From an uncultured bacterium (GTDB lineage Bacteria; Verrucomicrobiota; Kiritimatiellia; CAIKKV01; CAITUY01): DNA of 64,000 nucleotides. A program made the translations under genes and the position numbers. Below the pieces are notes generated by a model. The model saw nothing but the letters and a program-made list of their open reading frames with translations. It was not told the DNA's origin and searched no databases. The DNA lies in the NCBI GenBank assembly GCA_903895695.1, contig CAITUY010000116.1, forward strand, positions 1-64,000, given 5' to 3'. Within the stretch, counting starts at the first letter, position 1, and the number at the start of each line of letters is the position of its first letter. Positions 40,213 through 52,507 of this stretch are shown piece after piece.

Positions 40213-40527
40213 ATGACACAAGCATACCAGGACACGCAGCAGGCGGGCGCGACGATCGACGTGCGCTATGTCGCCAATCTGGCCCGGCTCAACCTGACGG
40301 ATGCGGAGGTCGCGACGTTCCAGGCCCAACTCAGCCAGATCGTGGCGTATGTCAACGAGATCCGCGCGCTGGATGTCGAGGGCGTCGAGCCCACTGCGCA
40401 TGCCGCGCCGGTCCGCAATGTGTTTCGGGACGACGTGGTCGTACCAGGCCTGGAGCGCGAACAGGCGATCGCCAATGCCCCAGAGCACAGCGCTGACCTG
40501 TTCAAGGTCCCGACGATCGTGGAGTAG
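40213..40527 (+). CDS. gatC: Aspartyl/glutamyl-tRNA amidotransferase subunit C
   Basis: The 104-residue protein has the GatC pattern IDVRYVANLARLNLTDAEV, QLSQIVAYVNEIRALDVEGV and a C-terminal APEHSADLFKVPTIVE that wraps around GatA. GatC stabilises the GatA-GatB complex, which converts mischarged Glu-tRNA-Gln and Asp-tRNA-Asn to Gln-tRNA-Gln and Asn-tRNA-Asn. The start at 40213 follows CAGGAG; a longer in-frame reading upstream has no homology. It leads a gatC-gatA-gatB operon with a six-base gap to gatA. Confidence 0.94.
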   Translation: MTQAYQDTQQAGATIDVRYVANLARLNLTDAEVATFQAQLSQIVAYVNEIRALDVEGVEPTAHAAPVRNVFRDDVVVPGLEREQAIANAPEHSADLFKVPTIVE

Positions 40528-40533
40528 CGACGG

Positions 40534-41994
40534 ATGAGCGAACTGCATACCCTGGGCGTGCACGAGGTGCTTGAACGGCTCAACCGCCGCGAGTGCTCCT
40601 CGGAAGACATCGTCCGCGATGTGCTGGCCGCGATCGGGCGCATTGACGGCACCATCGACGGCTATCTTTCCGTCGCGGCCGAGGACGCGCTTGCCCAGGC
40701 CAGGGCCGCAGACGAGGCGCGCCGCCAGGGCGCCGGTGGCCGCCTGCTCGGTGTGCCGATCGCCGTTAAGGACGTGCTCAACGTCAGGGGCCAACCCTGC
40801 GGCTGTGCCTCGCGTATTCTTCAAGGCTATGTCTCGCCCTATGACGCCACAGCCGTGGCCCGCCTGCGCGCCGAGGGGGCCGTTTTCCTGGGGCGCACCA
40901 ACATGGACGAGTTCGCCATGGGCTCCAGCACCGAGAACTCGGCGTTCAAAGTCACGCGGAACCCGTGGAACCGCAATTGCGTGCCCGGCGGTTCCAGCGG
41001 CGGTTCGGCGGCCGTGGTCGCGGCCGACGAGGCGATCGCGGCCCTGGGCTCGGATACCGGCGGCTCGGTCCGCCAGCCGGCCTCGTTCTGCGGGTGCGTC
41101 GGGCTCAAGCCGAGTTACGGCAGGATTTCGCGCTACGGGCTGACGGCGTTTGCCTCATCTCTGGACCAAATCGGCCCGATGACCAAGTCCGTGCGCGACG
41201 CGGCCTTGCTGTTGCAGGTCATGGCGGGCCACGATCCGCATGATTCCAGTTGCCTGCCCGACCCGGTGCCCGACTATGCCGCGGCATTGGTGCCTGATCT
41301 GAAGGGGATGAGGCTGGGACTGCCGCGCGAATACTTTGTGGGAGGCTCCGACCCGGAGGTCGAGCGTGCCATTCGCGCGGCTGTCGAAGTCTGCCGCGGG
41401 TTGGGGGCCGAGATCGTGGATGTCGCCCTGCCGCACACGCCGTACGTGATCGCCACGTATTACGTCATCGCCACGGCCGAGGCCTCCGCCAACTTGGCGC
41501 GGTTCGATGGCGTGCGTTATGGCACCCGGGCCGCGGGTGCGGAGGATCCGATCGACCTCTACAAGCGGACCCGCGAGCAAGGCTTCGGGCCAGAGGTCAA
41601 GCGTCGCATCATCCTGGGCACGTACGTGCTCAGCAGCGGCTACCACGACGCGTATTACCTCAGGGCCCAGAAGGTCCGGACGTTGATCCGTCGGGATTTC
41701 GAGCAGGCGTTCCAGTCTTGTGATGCGATCGTGGCGCCGGTGGCGCCGACGCCGGCGTACCCGATCGGCGAGAAGGGCGGCGACCCACTCCAGATGTACT
41801 TGGGCGATATCTTTACGGTGCCGGTAAACCTGGCGGGCATCTGCGGGATGTCGGTGCCCTGCGGCTTCACAACCCGGCAGATGCCGGTGGGTCTTCAGAT
41901 TCTCGGACCGGCCTTGGGCGAGGGGAGCATTCTACGCGTGGGCCATGCCTACGAGCAGGCGGGTGGTTGGAGCCACCGGCGCCCGCCCCTATAA
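40534..41994 (+). CDS. gatA: Aspartyl/glutamyl-tRNA amidotransferase subunit A
   Basis: The 486-residue amidase holds the catalytic Lys in GVPIAVKDVLNVRG near residue 75, the Ser-cisSer in GGSSGGSAAVVAAD and the nucleophile serine in LGSDTGGSVRQPASFCG near 170. GatA releases ammonia from glutamine for the GatB transamidation step. Length matches the family. It lies between gatC (6-base gap) and gatB (11-base gap), all in one operon. Confidence 0.97.
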   Translation: MSELHTLGVHEVLERLNRRECSSEDIVRDVLAAIGRIDGTIDGYLSVAAEDALAQARAADEARRQGAGGRLLGVPIAVKDVLNVRGQPCGCASRILQGYVSPYDATAVARLRAEGAVFLGRTNMDEFAMGSSTENSAFKVTRNPWNRNCVPGGSSGGSAAVVAADEAIAALGSDTGGSVRQPASFCGCVGLKPSYGRISRYGLTAFASSLDQIGPMTKSVRDAALLLQVMAGHDPHDSSCLPDPVPDYAAALVPDLKGMRLGLPREYFVGGSDPEVERAIRAAVEVCRGLGAEIVDVALPHTPYVIATYYVIATAEASANLARFDGVRYGTRAAGAEDPIDLYKRTREQGFGPEVKRRIILGTYVLSSGYHDAYYLRAQKVRTLIRRDFEQAFQSCDAIVAPVAPTPAYPIGEKGGDPLQMYLGDIFTVPVNLAGICGMSVPCGFTTRQMPVGLQILGPALGEGSILRVGHAYEQAGGWSHRRPPL

Positions 41995-42005
41995 ACGGAA
42001 TCGAC

Positions 42006-43439
42006 ATGGGTAAATACCGCACAACCATCGGCCTTGAAGTCCACGTCCAACTCAAGACGCATTCCAAGATGTTTTGCGGATGCGGTACGGACTTCGGGGC
42101 GCCGCCGAACACGCACGTGTGCCCCGTGTGCCTCGGGTATCCGGGGGCCTTGCCGGTCATGAACCGCGACGCCATCCGGCTGACGGTGATCTCGGGATTG
42201 ATGCTCGGATGCCGCATCAATTCCTACAGCAAGTTCGACCGCAAGAACTACTTTTACCCGGACATGCCGAAGAACTACCAGATCACACAGTACGACCTGC
42301 CGCTCTGCCTGGGCGGGAGCGTCGAAATCGAGGTTGGCGGCCGGGTCAGGACCATCGGAATCACGCGCATTCACCTCGAGGAAGACGTCGCCAAGAACCT
42401 GCACTACGCGACGTGGAGCGGAATCGATTTCAACCGGGCGGGGGTGCCGCTCATGGAGATCGTGTCGGAGCCCGATCTGGAATCTCCCGAGGAGGCGTCG
42501 GCCTATCTCCTGGCGCTTCGGCAGATTCTGACCTACGCGGGTGTCAGCGACTGCAATCTCGAGGAAGGCAACATGCGCTGCGACGCCAACTGCAGCCTGC
42601 GGCCTGCCGACCGGGTCGAGCTCGGCACGAAGGTTGAGATCAAGAACATCAACACCGTCAAGGGGGTGCAGGGCGCCCTGGAGTACGAGGAGATCCGCCA
42701 GGCCGAGGCACTGGACGGCGGCCGGACGATTGTCCAGGAAACGCGGCGCTGGGATGCCGACCTGGGGATCACCTCGTCGATGCGGACCAAGGAAGACGCG
42801 CACGACTACCGCTACTTCCCTGAGCCGGACCTGATGCCGGTGGCGTTGCCGGCCGAGCAAGTGGCGGCGTGGAAGGCGGCCCTGCCCGAGTTGCCCCAGG
42901 CGCGTCGGGAGCGCTTTGTGGCGCAGTACGGCCTGCCGGAATACGATGCGCGGGTGCTGGCGGCGGAACGCGCGGTGGCCGACTATTTCGAGGCGGCACT
43001 GCGCCTCATCCCGGGGTCCCCCAAGGCGGTTTCGAATTGGGTCATGACTGACGTGCTGAGGGTGCTGTCTGAACGCACGATCGACATCGGGCGGTTCCCG
43101 ATCCCGGCGGACGCGCTCGCGGAATTGATCGGCCTGGCCGAGAAGCGTGTCATCAATTCCAACACGGCCCGGGACGTGTTTGCGCTCATGCTTGATGAGG
43201 GCGGCCGGGCGGGCGACATTGTCAAGACACGCGGCCTGGCGCAGGTCAGTGACACCGCTGCGATCGAAAAGGTGGTCGAGCAGGCCATCGCGGAGAATGC
43301 CAAGTCGGCCGAGGACTTTCGCCAGGGCAAGGCAGCGGCGCTCAAGTTCCTGGTGGGGCAGGTGATGCGCCTGAGCAAAGGCAAGGCCAATCCCCAGATG
43401 GCGACCGAAATGCTCGTCGCGCGGCTTGGCAAAGGATGA
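42006..43439 (+). CDS. gatB: Aspartyl/glutamyl-tRNA amidotransferase subunit B
   Basis: The 477-residue protein starts MGKYRTTIGLEVHVQLKTHS and carries CGCGTDFGAPPNTHVCPVCL (zinc-site cysteines), FYPDMPKNYQITQYD, the GVPLMEIVSEPDL block and EGNMRCDANCS. The C-terminal tail domain has GKANPQMATEML. GatB activates the tRNA-linked carboxylate with ATP and adds ammonia from GatA. The presence of gatCAB implies indirect Gln- or Asn-tRNA formation. The ATG at 42006 is where family sequence begins. Confidence 0.97.
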   Translation: MGKYRTTIGLEVHVQLKTHSKMFCGCGTDFGAPPNTHVCPVCLGYPGALPVMNRDAIRLTVISGLMLGCRINSYSKFDRKNYFYPDMPKNYQITQYDLPLCLGGSVEIEVGGRVRTIGITRIHLEEDVAKNLHYATWSGIDFNRAGVPLMEIVSEPDLESPEEASAYLLALRQILTYAGVSDCNLEEGNMRCDANCSLRPADRVELGTKVEIKNINTVKGVQGALEYEEIRQAEALDGGRTIVQETRRWDADLGITSSMRTKEDAHDYRYFPEPDLMPVALPAEQVAAWKAALPELPQARRERFVAQYGLPEYDARVLAAERAVADYFEAALRLIPGSPKAVSNWVMTDVLRVLSERTIDIGRFPIPADALAELIGLAEKRVINSNTARDVFALMLDEGGRAGDIVKTRGLAQVSDTAAIEKVVEQAIAENAKSAEDFRQGKAAALKFLVGQVMRLSKGKANPQMATEMLVARLGKG

Positions 43440-43558
43440 CCCGCACGGCGTTTGACCGTCGCCGCGGCAACGTGGTAGACTCGGGATTCGCGGACTTTGT
43501 GCTCGATGAACGCAAGACTTGGCCCGGACGGCAGGGCAGGCCATGAAAGGAAGCGGCG

Positions 43559-45262
43559 TTGACGGCAAATGATGATTATGTCCTGGAGGTCCTGAAGGAA
43601 GAGGGCCTTGTCACGCCGGAGCAGATCGCTCACGTGCAGCGACGGGCATCGGCGCAGGGGTCGATCGTCGATGGCCTGGTCGCGTCCAAACTGCTGAGCG
43701 CGGAGGATATCCTGCATGTCGTCGCGGCTCGCTTCGGCATGGAAATGATCAGCCTTGCCAACCTTCAAGTTCCGCCGGAGGCCATTGCGGCCGTCCCAGT
43801 CGAGACGGCCCGCAAGTACCGGGTGGTGCCGATTTCCAAGCACGACAACACGCTCACGGTGGCCATCGGCGACCCGCTGGACGTGGATACGCTGGACAGC
43901 CTTCGGTACGTGCTGAAGTGCGATGTCGAGGGGGTCGTGGCGCTGCCGGCTGAAATCAAGGTCGCCCAGGAGCGCTACTATGCCACCGAGGCGTCCATCG
44001 AGACCATGATTGACCAGTTGACGGACGGCACGGTTGACATGGTAGCCGCCGGGCGAGTCGACATGCGTGAGGAGGCCGATGTTGCCGAGTCCGACGTGCC
44101 GATCATCAAGCTCGTGAGCCTGATCATTTACGAGGCCCACCGGAATCGGGCGTCAGACATTCACCTGGAACCCTTGGAAAAGCGGTTCCGCGTGCGCTAC
44201 CGCATTGACGGCGTGTTGCACGAAGTCGACAGCCCGCCCAAGCGCCTGCAGGCCGCCATCATCAGCCGTATCAAGATCATGGCCACGATGAAGATCTCGG
44301 AGAAACGCGTCCCACAGGACGGCCGCATTCAGGTCAACGTCAAGGGGCGCGAACTCGACCTGCGTGTCTCGACCGTGCCGACAAGCCATGGCGAAGGCGT
44401 GGTGATGCGTATCCTGGACAAGCAGAACCTGGCGCTGGGCCTGCCTAAACTCGGGTTCCTGGCCGACGACCAGGAGATCTTCATGCGCCTTATCGCGCAG
44501 CCCGACGGCATCCTGCTCGTCACGGGGCCAACCGGGTCTGGAAAAACCACCACGCTCTACGCGTGTCTTAACCATGTGAACCGGCCCGATCGCAAGATCA
44601 TCACGGTCGAGGATCCGGTCGAGTACCAGCTTTCGGGCATCAACCAGGTGCACGTGCGCGAAGACATCGGCCTCACCTTCGCAGTGGCGCTGCGCTCGAT
44701 CCTGCGCCAGGCGCCTAACATCGTGATGATTGGTGAAATCCGCGACGTGGAGACCGCGCGGATCGCCATTGAGGCGTCGCTGACCGGTCACTTGGTCTTC
44801 AGTACGCTGCACACCAACGACGCCCCGAGCGCCATTGCCCGTTTGCAGGATATCGGCGTCAAGCCGTTCCTGGTCGCCTCGTCGCTGCGCGCGGTCATGG
44901 CCCAGCGCCTCATCCGGTGCGTGTGCGAGAACTGTCGCGAGGAACACAAACCGACGGCGACCGAAATGAAGCTCCTGGGGCCCGCCGCCGAGCAGTTTGC
45001 CAATGTGCAACTCTTCAAGGGGCGCGGTTGTAACAATTGTTCGCTCACGGGGTACAGGGGCCGGGCCGGTATCTTTGAGATCTTTGAAGTGAACGAAGAT
45101 ATCCAGCGCATGATCTTCAGCAAGACGCCGTCATCGGAAATCCGACAGCGCGCGCGGGAACTCGGGATGCGTACGCTTCGCGAGGACGGTTTGCGGAAAG
45201 TCGTCATCGGCATGACGACCTTGGACGAAGTGTTACGCGCCACTATGGGAGACGTGGACTAA
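43559..45262 (+). CDS. Type IV pilus or type II secretion assembly ATPase (PilB/GspE family), copy 1
   Basis: The 567-residue ATPase has an N-terminal MshEN-like domain (residues 1-150 with [19 protein letters not shown]), the [20 protein letters not shown] segment, Walker [16 protein letters not shown], Asp box [11 protein letters not shown], Walker [17 protein letters not shown] and a zinc tetracysteine CVCENC...GCNNC. It drives pilus or pseudopilus extension from the cytoplasmic face. It uses a TTG start at 43559, chosen because AAGGA lies seven bases upstream and no in-frame ATG fits. It overlaps the pilT-like gene by one base. Confidence 0.9.
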   Translation: MTANDDYVLEVLKEEGLVTPEQIAHVQRRASAQGSIVDGLVASKLLSAEDILHVVAARFGMEMISLANLQVPPEAIAAVPVETARKYRVVPISKHDNTLTVAIGDPLDVDTLDSLRYVLKCDVEGVVALPAEIKVAQERYYATEASIETMIDQLTDGTVDMVAAGRVDMREEADVAESDVPIIKLVSLIIYEAHRNRASDIHLEPLEKRFRVRYRIDGVLHEVDSPPKRLQAAIISRIKIMATMKISEKRVPQDGRIQVNVKGRELDLRVSTVPTSHGEGVVMRILDKQNLALGLPKLGFLADDQEIFMRLIAQPDGILLVTGPTGSGKTTTLYACLNHVNRPDRKIITVEDPVEYQLSGINQVHVREDIGLTFAVALRSILRQAPNIVMIGEIRDVETARIAIEASLTGHLVFSTLHTNDAPSAIARLQDIGVKPFLVASSLRAVMAQRLIRCVCENCREEHKPTATEMKLLGPAAEQFANVQLFKGRGCNNCSLTGYRGRAGIFEIFEVNEDIQRMIFSKTPSSEIRQRARELGMRTLREDGLRKVVIGMTTLDEVLRATMGDVD

Positions 45263-46353
45263 TGGCGAACACCAACCAGATCGAAATGAATGACCTGCTC
45301 GATCTCGCGGTCAGCGAGGGCGCCTCGGACCTGCATCTCGAGGTCGGCGTACCGCCGGTCCTGCGCATCCACGGGCACATGCAGCCGCTGGAAAGCGCGC
45401 CGCTGGTCCCCGAGGATACTGAGAGGCTGATGAAGAGCATCACGTCGGAAAATCACCAGCAGCGCCTGCGCGAAGGCGGCGGCTCCGACTTCGGTTTCAG
45501 TTTCGGCAAGAAAGCCCGGTTCCGCGTCAGCGTGCTCAAGGCCAAAGGGCACGTGGGCATGGTGCTGCGCCAGATTCCCTCCAAGCTCATGTCGCTGGAC
45601 GATATCGGGTTGCCCGTGCAGGTGAAGGAACTGCTCTTTCGCCCGCGCGGGTTGATCCTGGTGACGGGACCGACCGGTTCGGGCAAGACGACGACCCTGG
45701 CGTGCATGCTCAACATGATCAATGAAGAGCGCGAGTGCCACATCATCACGGTCGAGGACCCGATCGAATATTACCATGAACACCGCAAGTCGGTGGTGAC
45801 GCAGCGGGAAATCGGCGTGGACGTGCCGTCGTTCGAGGAGGCGATCCGGCGCGGGTTGCGCCAGGATCCCGACGTGATCCTCGTGGGGGAAATGCGTGAC
45901 CTGGAGACCATGAGCGCCGCCATCACCGCGGCCGAGACCGGTCACCTCGTGTTTGCGACGCTGCATACGACGGGCGCCGCGCGGACGGTTGACCGCATCG
46001 TGGATGCGTTCCCGACCACGCAACAGTCGCAGGTGCGGACCCAGTTGGCGTCGGGCATTGTGGCGATCATCTCGCAGCTTTTGCTCGTGCGCACGGACGG
46101 GCCCGGCCGCGTGGCGGCCTTCGAAATTCTGATCACGACGCCCGCCATCCAGGCGCTGATCCGCGAGAGCAAGACCTACCGGGTTACGTCGGAAATCCAG
46201 ACGGGGGCGAAATACGGGATGATCACGCTCGACGCCTACCTGATGGCGCTCTACCAGGCCGGCAAGATTTCCTATGAGGACCTGATCACGAAGTCCCAGG
46301 ACCCCGAATCGATTGTCGTGAAGCTCGAAGAAACGCAGCGCAAGAGAAGGTAG
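45262..46353 (+). CDS. pilT: Type IV pilus retraction ATPase (PilT family)
   Basis: The 363-residue ATPase shows the PilT pattern: [20 protein letters not shown], Walker [39 protein letters not shown], Walker [18 protein letters not shown] and the C-terminal [20 protein letters not shown] (a variant of the AIRNLIRE motif). PilT depolymerises type IV pili for twitching motility and DNA uptake. The ATG overlaps the stop of the upstream PilB-like gene (TAATG), so translation is coupled. The next PilB-like gene starts seven bases later. Confidence 0.94.
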   Translation: MANTNQIEMNDLLDLAVSEGASDLHLEVGVPPVLRIHGHMQPLESAPLVPEDTERLMKSITSENHQQRLREGGGSDFGFSFGKKARFRVSVLKAKGHVGMVLRQIPSKLMSLDDIGLPVQVKELLFRPRGLILVTGPTGSGKTTTLACMLNMINEERECHIITVEDPIEYYHEHRKSVVTQREIGVDVPSFEEAIRRGLRQDPDVILVGEMRDLETMSAAITAAETGHLVFATLHTTGAARTVDRIVDAFPTTQQSQVRTQLASGIVAIISQLLLVRTDGPGRVAAFEILITTPAIQALIRESKTYRVTSEIQTGAKYGMITLDAYLMALYQAGKISYEDLITKSQDPESIVVKLEETQRKRR

Positions 46354-46359
46354 ACCGGC

Positions 46360-48072
<1,713 letters not shown>

Positions 48073-48145
48073 CGGGAAGCGGGACGGTTCAGGCCTGCGC
48101 CCCGAACCCTGTCACGGGAGCTGCCGCTACACGAAAGGATTAATC

Positions 48146-49069
48146 ATGGAAAATGTCGTCATCATCGGTACAGGCCCGGCTGGTCTCACGGCCGCCATCT
48201 ACACCGCCCGCGCCAATCTCGCCCCGCTCATCATGGAGGGGCCCCAGCCGGGCGGCCAACTGACCACGACAACCGACGTTGAGAACTATCCCGGTTTTCC
48301 GGACGGGATTGACGGGACAACCCTGGTTGTGAAAATGAAAGAGCAGGCGGAACGCTTCGGCGCGCGCGTCGTGTTGTCCGAAGTGACCTCCGTTGATTTC
48401 TCGGGCAAACCCCTGCGGGTGACGACCGACGACGGGAAGACCATCGAGAGTCGAACGGTGATCGTGGCGACGGGGGCCCGGGCCCGCTACCTGGGCATCG
48501 AGTCGGAGCAGAAACTGATCGGCCGCGGCGTGTCGGGCTGCGCCACCTGCGACGGCGCGCTCTACCGGGACGTTCCCGTGGCCGTCGTGGGCGGCGGCGA
48601 CACGGCCATGGAGGATGCGCTGTTCCTGACGCGATTCACCTCGCACGTGACGCTCATCCATCGCCGCGACGAATTCCGCGCCTCCCGCATCATGGTGGAT
48701 CGCGTCAAAGCTAACCCGAAGATCGCGATACGCTATGACACGGTCGTGGACGAAGTCCTGGACGTGAGCCGTAACGAGGTGACCGGGTTGCGTTTGCTGA
48801 ACGTCAAAACCGGTGTCAAGGACGAGATCACGGTGTCAGCCATGTTTGCCGCCATCGGCCACGAGCCGAACACAAAGCCGTTCAAGGGGCAACTGGAGAT
48901 GAACGCGACGGGCTACCTGGTCACCACGAACACGCGCACCAATGTGGAAGGCGTCTATGCGGCGGGCGATGTCCAGGATCCGACGTATCGGCAGGCCGTG
49001 ACGGCGGCAGGCACCGGCTGCATGGCGGCGCTCGAAGTGGAGCGTTTCTTGGCGCATCAGGCGCACTGA
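48146..49069 (+). CDS. trxB: Thioredoxin reductase
   Basis: The 307-residue flavoprotein has FAD motif VVIIGTGPAGLTAAIYTARA, the redox-active CATC (Cys132, Cys135) in GCATCDGALY, the NADPH motif VGGGDTAMEDALFLTRF and the C-terminal GVYAAGDVQDPTYRQAVTAA. It reduces thioredoxin with NADPH in the cytoplasm. An AAAGGA eleven bases ahead supports the ATG at 48146. It lies 74 bases after the second PilB-like gene and is convergent with the long propeller gene, with five bases between their stops. Confidence 0.96.
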   Translation: MENVVIIGTGPAGLTAAIYTARANLAPLIMEGPQPGGQLTTTTDVENYPGFPDGIDGTTLVVKMKEQAERFGARVVLSEVTSVDFSGKPLRVTTDDGKTIESRTVIVATGARARYLGIESEQKLIGRGVSGCATCDGALYRDVPVAVVGGGDTAMEDALFLTRFTSHVTLIHRRDEFRASRIMVDRVKANPKIAIRYDTVVDEVLDVSRNEVTGLRLLNVKTGVKDEITVSAMFAAIGHEPNTKPFKGQLEMNATGYLVTTNTRTNVEGVYAAGDVQDPTYRQAVTAAGTGCMAALEVERFLAHQAH

Positions 49070-49074
49070 TGGGG

Positions 49075-51771
49075 CTACGGTTTGTTCGGCGCAGCATACC
49101 GATGGATGGTCAGGTCCGCGGTCGAGATGAACCAAAGCTCGCGTCCTTTCGCGGCCAGGAATGGACCGATCCAGTGCTGGCGCGCATCGTCCGACTCAAA
49201 CGCGAACGAACCCAGCAGATCGCCATTGGCGCTATACAGCAGCATGTCTTTCCCCCGCCTGACGTAGACACGTTGTCCGTCGTAGGCCAGCCTTGCCACG
49301 TAGTCCGAACCCGGCAACTCGAACGTCGACCGCGCATCGCCGGCTGGGCTGAAGGTGCTGACCGAATGCGCTCCTGACTGACTGTTGGCCGCAACGGCCA
49401 GTGATCCATCGCTCGCGACGGCGGCCGTGCGGGGGTATTCCAGCCACTGTCCGTCGGCCCGGCGGCTGATGCGTCGAGCGATCTCGTGCAGGTTTTTCAC
49501 GAGGTAAACGTGGTTTTCCCCGACTATCCAGCAAAGGTCGTTCGTCGGCTGGAAGTACCAGTCCTGGCTGCTGGAGTTCACGTCAACCTTGCTCCATCCA
49601 CTCCGGCTCAGGTCGTCGTTGAACCTGAGGAATCCGCGGTTGCAGGAAACCAAAGAGAGATACGCGCTCCCATCCCGGGAGACTGCGACATGCCCGACGT
49701 CGCTGAGCGGCGTCAGATCCTGTGGGTCCGGGACGCATTGTCCCAAGTGCTTTCCGAGCGCGTCGAATACATGCACACACTTGGCCCTGCGATCCGAGAC
49801 ATAGACGCGATCGTCAGGTCCCACGTACGCCTGATCCGGGTCGCGCAGGATCGATGGGGTCGGCTTGTCTCCCAGAATCAAGTCGACAACGCCGTTGGTG
49901 GTCAGGCGCAACAGTGAATCGCCGTCACATGTCCACAGGTCGCCCTGGGGTGAAAGTTTGACGCCATCGTGGATACAGAACGGACGCCCGTCGGCAAATC
50001 TGGGGCTAGACTCAAAACGAATCTTGCCGGTGGGGTCCAGCCGCACCAACGTCTGTTTGGCATCAAAGTCATAGACAATGAAACCGCCGTTTTCGTCCGG
50101 TGCCAGGTCCGTTGGGTAGCTGGGCTTCCGTCCCCAGGCTTTTGTCAGGTCCAGGAAACGCTCGAAGTTTCCTTTCCGGTCGAACACCTGAATGGTGTCC
50201 CGGACAACATCCAGCACCGCGAATTCGTTGGTGCCCGAGCGGGTGACGTCCTCGGGGTGGAGCAAATCCTCGGGTTCACCTGAATGGCCGTTCTGTTCCC
50301 TGTTCCACGTCACGGTGCCAGTGGCGTCGAACAGGAAGATCCCTTCAGAAGAGGAGTATCGCGATCGGCGTGCCGTCACCGCAACGAAGCTCCCGTCCGG
50401 GAACCCAGCCACGGCTTGCACACAGGGCGACATCGCGTTTGTCATCGGCTCCACCGTCCCGGCGTCGAAGTCGGCCAGGAACCACTGGGCCTTCCCGTCG
50501 ATCTCTTGATCCGAGACGGCGATCACAAACTTCCGTCCACCAACGCTCGCCGGGTTCGAGAACTGAGTCGGCGTCGGCTTGTTGTCGACGGGCACTTGCA
50601 GTTCCTTCATCACGTCGCCTTTCTGGGATAGATACAGGAGGCATGGCGGCGTATCCAGTCGCGCCCGCAACGCACAGATCGCGCCTTCGGAAGCGAAGTC
50701 AAACGATCTCAGGTCACGAATCTGGGACGGCTCGCCGGCATCGCCGCCGGCTAGTTTGGTTTCGCCGAGCCGGCGCAATGACACTTTCGGGCGCACGGGC
50801 GCGGGCTCCGGTGCCGGGCGAGGCCACGTATAGGGCGACTGCCCGGTGCGCATCACGTTCCATCTGCCGCTCGGCTGCGGCTCTACCGCAAAGGAAACTC
50901 TCAGCGCCTCTTTGACGAAATGCAGGTCAAAGGTCCCGTTGGTTCGAGCGGCCAGGATTCCGCCATGCTCCTTAACTAACTTCTGGACTTCGTCCTCACG
51001 GGCATTGTCTGACGGCACGGAGTAGTCGTCATCCAAGGGGAGCGTCCAGACGGGCTTCCCGGATACGTCAACCAGCGTGAAGACGGCTCCGACACGGGGA
51101 TAGTCAGCCATCCACCAATGGATCAACACGAGCGGGGTTGAGGGCAGGGCTCTTGCCGCAACGATCGACAGACGCGCCTTGTTCGTGGGCATCTGCGTCT
51201 GAGGCGCGAGGGTGTCCAGCCGCTTGCCGCTCTTGAGGTCGTAGCTCCACCATTGTTCGGTGCCCTGGTTCAGGTCCGGGTCGGCGATGCGGATCACCGC
51301 ACGATTGGCAGGCTCACTGACCAGTACCCCCTGAGCGAGCGGATTCGCCGACTCATCATCGATGTACTGACTGCTCTCGCGGCGGTGTACATCCTTAGCC
51401 AGCAGTTCCCCTTTGGGCGAGAGGATCACCACCGTGAAGTCCCCCCGGCCCGCCGCGTACCCTTTGTCCGAGAACCCCCCGGGGCCGTAACTGTAGGCAT
51501 AGCCCGCCACGTATCCCGAGTTGGCGACAACGGCCTCCCAGAGGGTAAAGGGGAAGCGATTCGTCCACACGATCTCGCCATTTCTCATGAACCGGTAATC
51601 CGCGGGACCGCCCCCACAGAGATCGGTTGGGTTCACGAATAGGGCGTATTCAGCCGACGGGGAAGCATGCGTCTCCGGGTTAAGGATTGTCGGCCGCCAC
51701 TGTGCCATCGTCGACGAACCGAGGGTCAGCGACAGGCCAATAAGCAGCGTTGTTGTTCGCGGCATCTTCAT
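49075..51771 (-). CDS. Large secreted beta-propeller-rich protein of unknown function
   Basis: The 898-residue protein begins with a signal peptide (MKMPRTTTLLIGLSLTLGSS, cleavage near TMAQ). The body is beta-rich. From about residue 350 on it contains repeated NHL/SMP-30-like propeller strands: NEFAVLDVVRDTIQVFDRKG, NGGFIVYDFDAKQTLVRLDP, DDRVYVSDRRAKCVHVFDAL and DGQRVYVRRGKDMLLYSANG. The N-terminal 330 residues look like a separate beta domain. No catalytic motif is recognised. Such PVC proteins are thought to be surface or periplasmic binding proteins. It is convergent with trxB and follows a lytic transglycosylase gene by three bases, so the two may be co-transcribed. Confidence 0.65.
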   Translation of the reverse strand: MKMPRTTTLLIGLSLTLGSSTMAQWRPTILNPETHASPSAEYALFVNPTDLCGGGPADYRFMRNGEIVWTNRFPFTLWEAVVANSGYVAGYAYSYGPGGFSDKGYAAGRGDFTVVILSPKGELLAKDVHRRESSQYIDDESANPLAQGVLVSEPANRAVIRIADPDLNQGTEQWWSYDLKSGKRLDTLAPQTQMPTNKARLSIVAARALPSTPLVLIHWWMADYPRVGAVFTLVDVSGKPVWTLPLDDDYSVPSDNAREDEVQKLVKEHGGILAARTNGTFDLHFVKEALRVSFAVEPQPSGRWNVMRTGQSPYTWPRPAPEPAPVRPKVSLRRLGETKLAGGDAGEPSQIRDLRSFDFASEGAICALRARLDTPPCLLYLSQKGDVMKELQVPVDNKPTPTQFSNPASVGGRKFVIAVSDQEIDGKAQWFLADFDAGTVEPMTNAMSPCVQAVAGFPDGSFVAVTARRSRYSSSEGIFLFDATGTVTWNREQNGHSGEPEDLLHPEDVTRSGTNEFAVLDVVRDTIQVFDRKGNFERFLDLTKAWGRKPSYPTDLAPDENGGFIVYDFDAKQTLVRLDPTGKIRFESSPRFADGRPFCIHDGVKLSPQGDLWTCDGDSLLRLTTNGVVDLILGDKPTPSILRDPDQAYVGPDDRVYVSDRRAKCVHVFDALGKHLGQCVPDPQDLTPLSDVGHVAVSRDGSAYLSLVSCNRGFLRFNDDLSRSGWSKVDVNSSSQDWYFQPTNDLCWIVGENHVYLVKNLHEIARRISRRADGQWLEYPRTAAVASDGSLAVAANSQSGAHSVSTFSPAGDARSTFELPGSDYVARLAYDGQRVYVRRGKDMLLYSANGDLLGSFAFESDDARQHWIGPFLAAKGRELWFISTADLTIHRYAAPNKP

Positions 51772-51774
51772 CGG

Positions 51775-52368
51775 TCATTCCCGCTCCCGGCCGGAGTTTC
51801 CCAGGCGAAGCCAGGGGCGGCCGAACGTGCGATAGTGGAGGAGCACATCAGCGACGTATTGCTGCGTCGAGGGATACGTTATGGCGGCGGCCAGGGACGT
51901 GCCGTTGGTGCTGGCGGTTCTCTCCCAGCGGAAGGCCTGCGCATGACCCGCGTTGTACTCAGCCAGGACGATCGGCAGAGGATCGCGCCGGTCTGCCCAG
52001 CGATCCGTGGCCCGCCGGAGACACCATGCGCCGACCAGGATGTTCGTTTCGGGATCGATCAGGTCGGCCCGGCTGAACCGGGCGAGGCCCTCCTTCTTCG
52101 CCCATTCCTGGCCGATGACGGGCCTCACTTGCATCAGTCCAAGTTCGCCGGCGCGACCCACGGCAGCGTGGTGGAAATGCGTTTCCTGCCAGATCACGGC
52201 TGCGATGAGCCGCGGCGGGACACCGTAACGGACGGCAGCCGGTTCGATGGTGTCGCGGTACTGCCAGGCCCTAAGCTCGAAGCGGAAGGCCCAGAGCCCG
52301 CCCGCGGCGAGCAAGGCCAGAACGGCCGTGCCGAATAGCGCGCGGGCTAACCTGAACGGGCGTCTCAC
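51775..52368 (-). CDS. Membrane-anchored lytic transglycosylase (SLT domain)
   Basis: From a GTG at 52368 the protein is 197 residues, with a transmembrane anchor ([18 protein letters not shown]) and an SLT domain: [20 protein letters not shown] with the catalytic glutamate of QETHF, then [13 protein letters not shown] and [12 protein letters not shown]. It would cleave peptidoglycan between MurNAc and GlcNAc in the periplasm. Longer in-frame starts reach 52509 but would extend into the yjbQ-like start region and add no homology; none has a clear Shine-Dalgarno. It precedes the large propeller gene by three bases. Confidence 0.8.
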   Translation of the reverse strand: MRRPFRLARALFGTAVLALLAAGGLWAFRFELRAWQYRDTIEPAAVRYGVPPRLIAAVIWQETHFHHAAVGRAGELGLMQVRPVIGQEWAKKEGLARFSRADLIDPETNILVGAWCLRRATDRWADRRDPLPIVLAEYNAGHAQAFRWERTASTNGTSLAAAITYPSTQQYVADVLLHYRTFGRPWLRLGNSGRERE

Positions 52369-52507
52369 GAGGCAGAAGATAGAGGGTTGCGGGGTGAGTG
52401 TCGAGGCCGGGCAGGATGTCGTCAAATGGTGGCGGAAGGGGGCGCCCATGCTTCGGGCTGGTCTTGCGGCGCGGGTGAGGGTAGTTTCCGGGGTGGGAGG
52501 CGGAAGC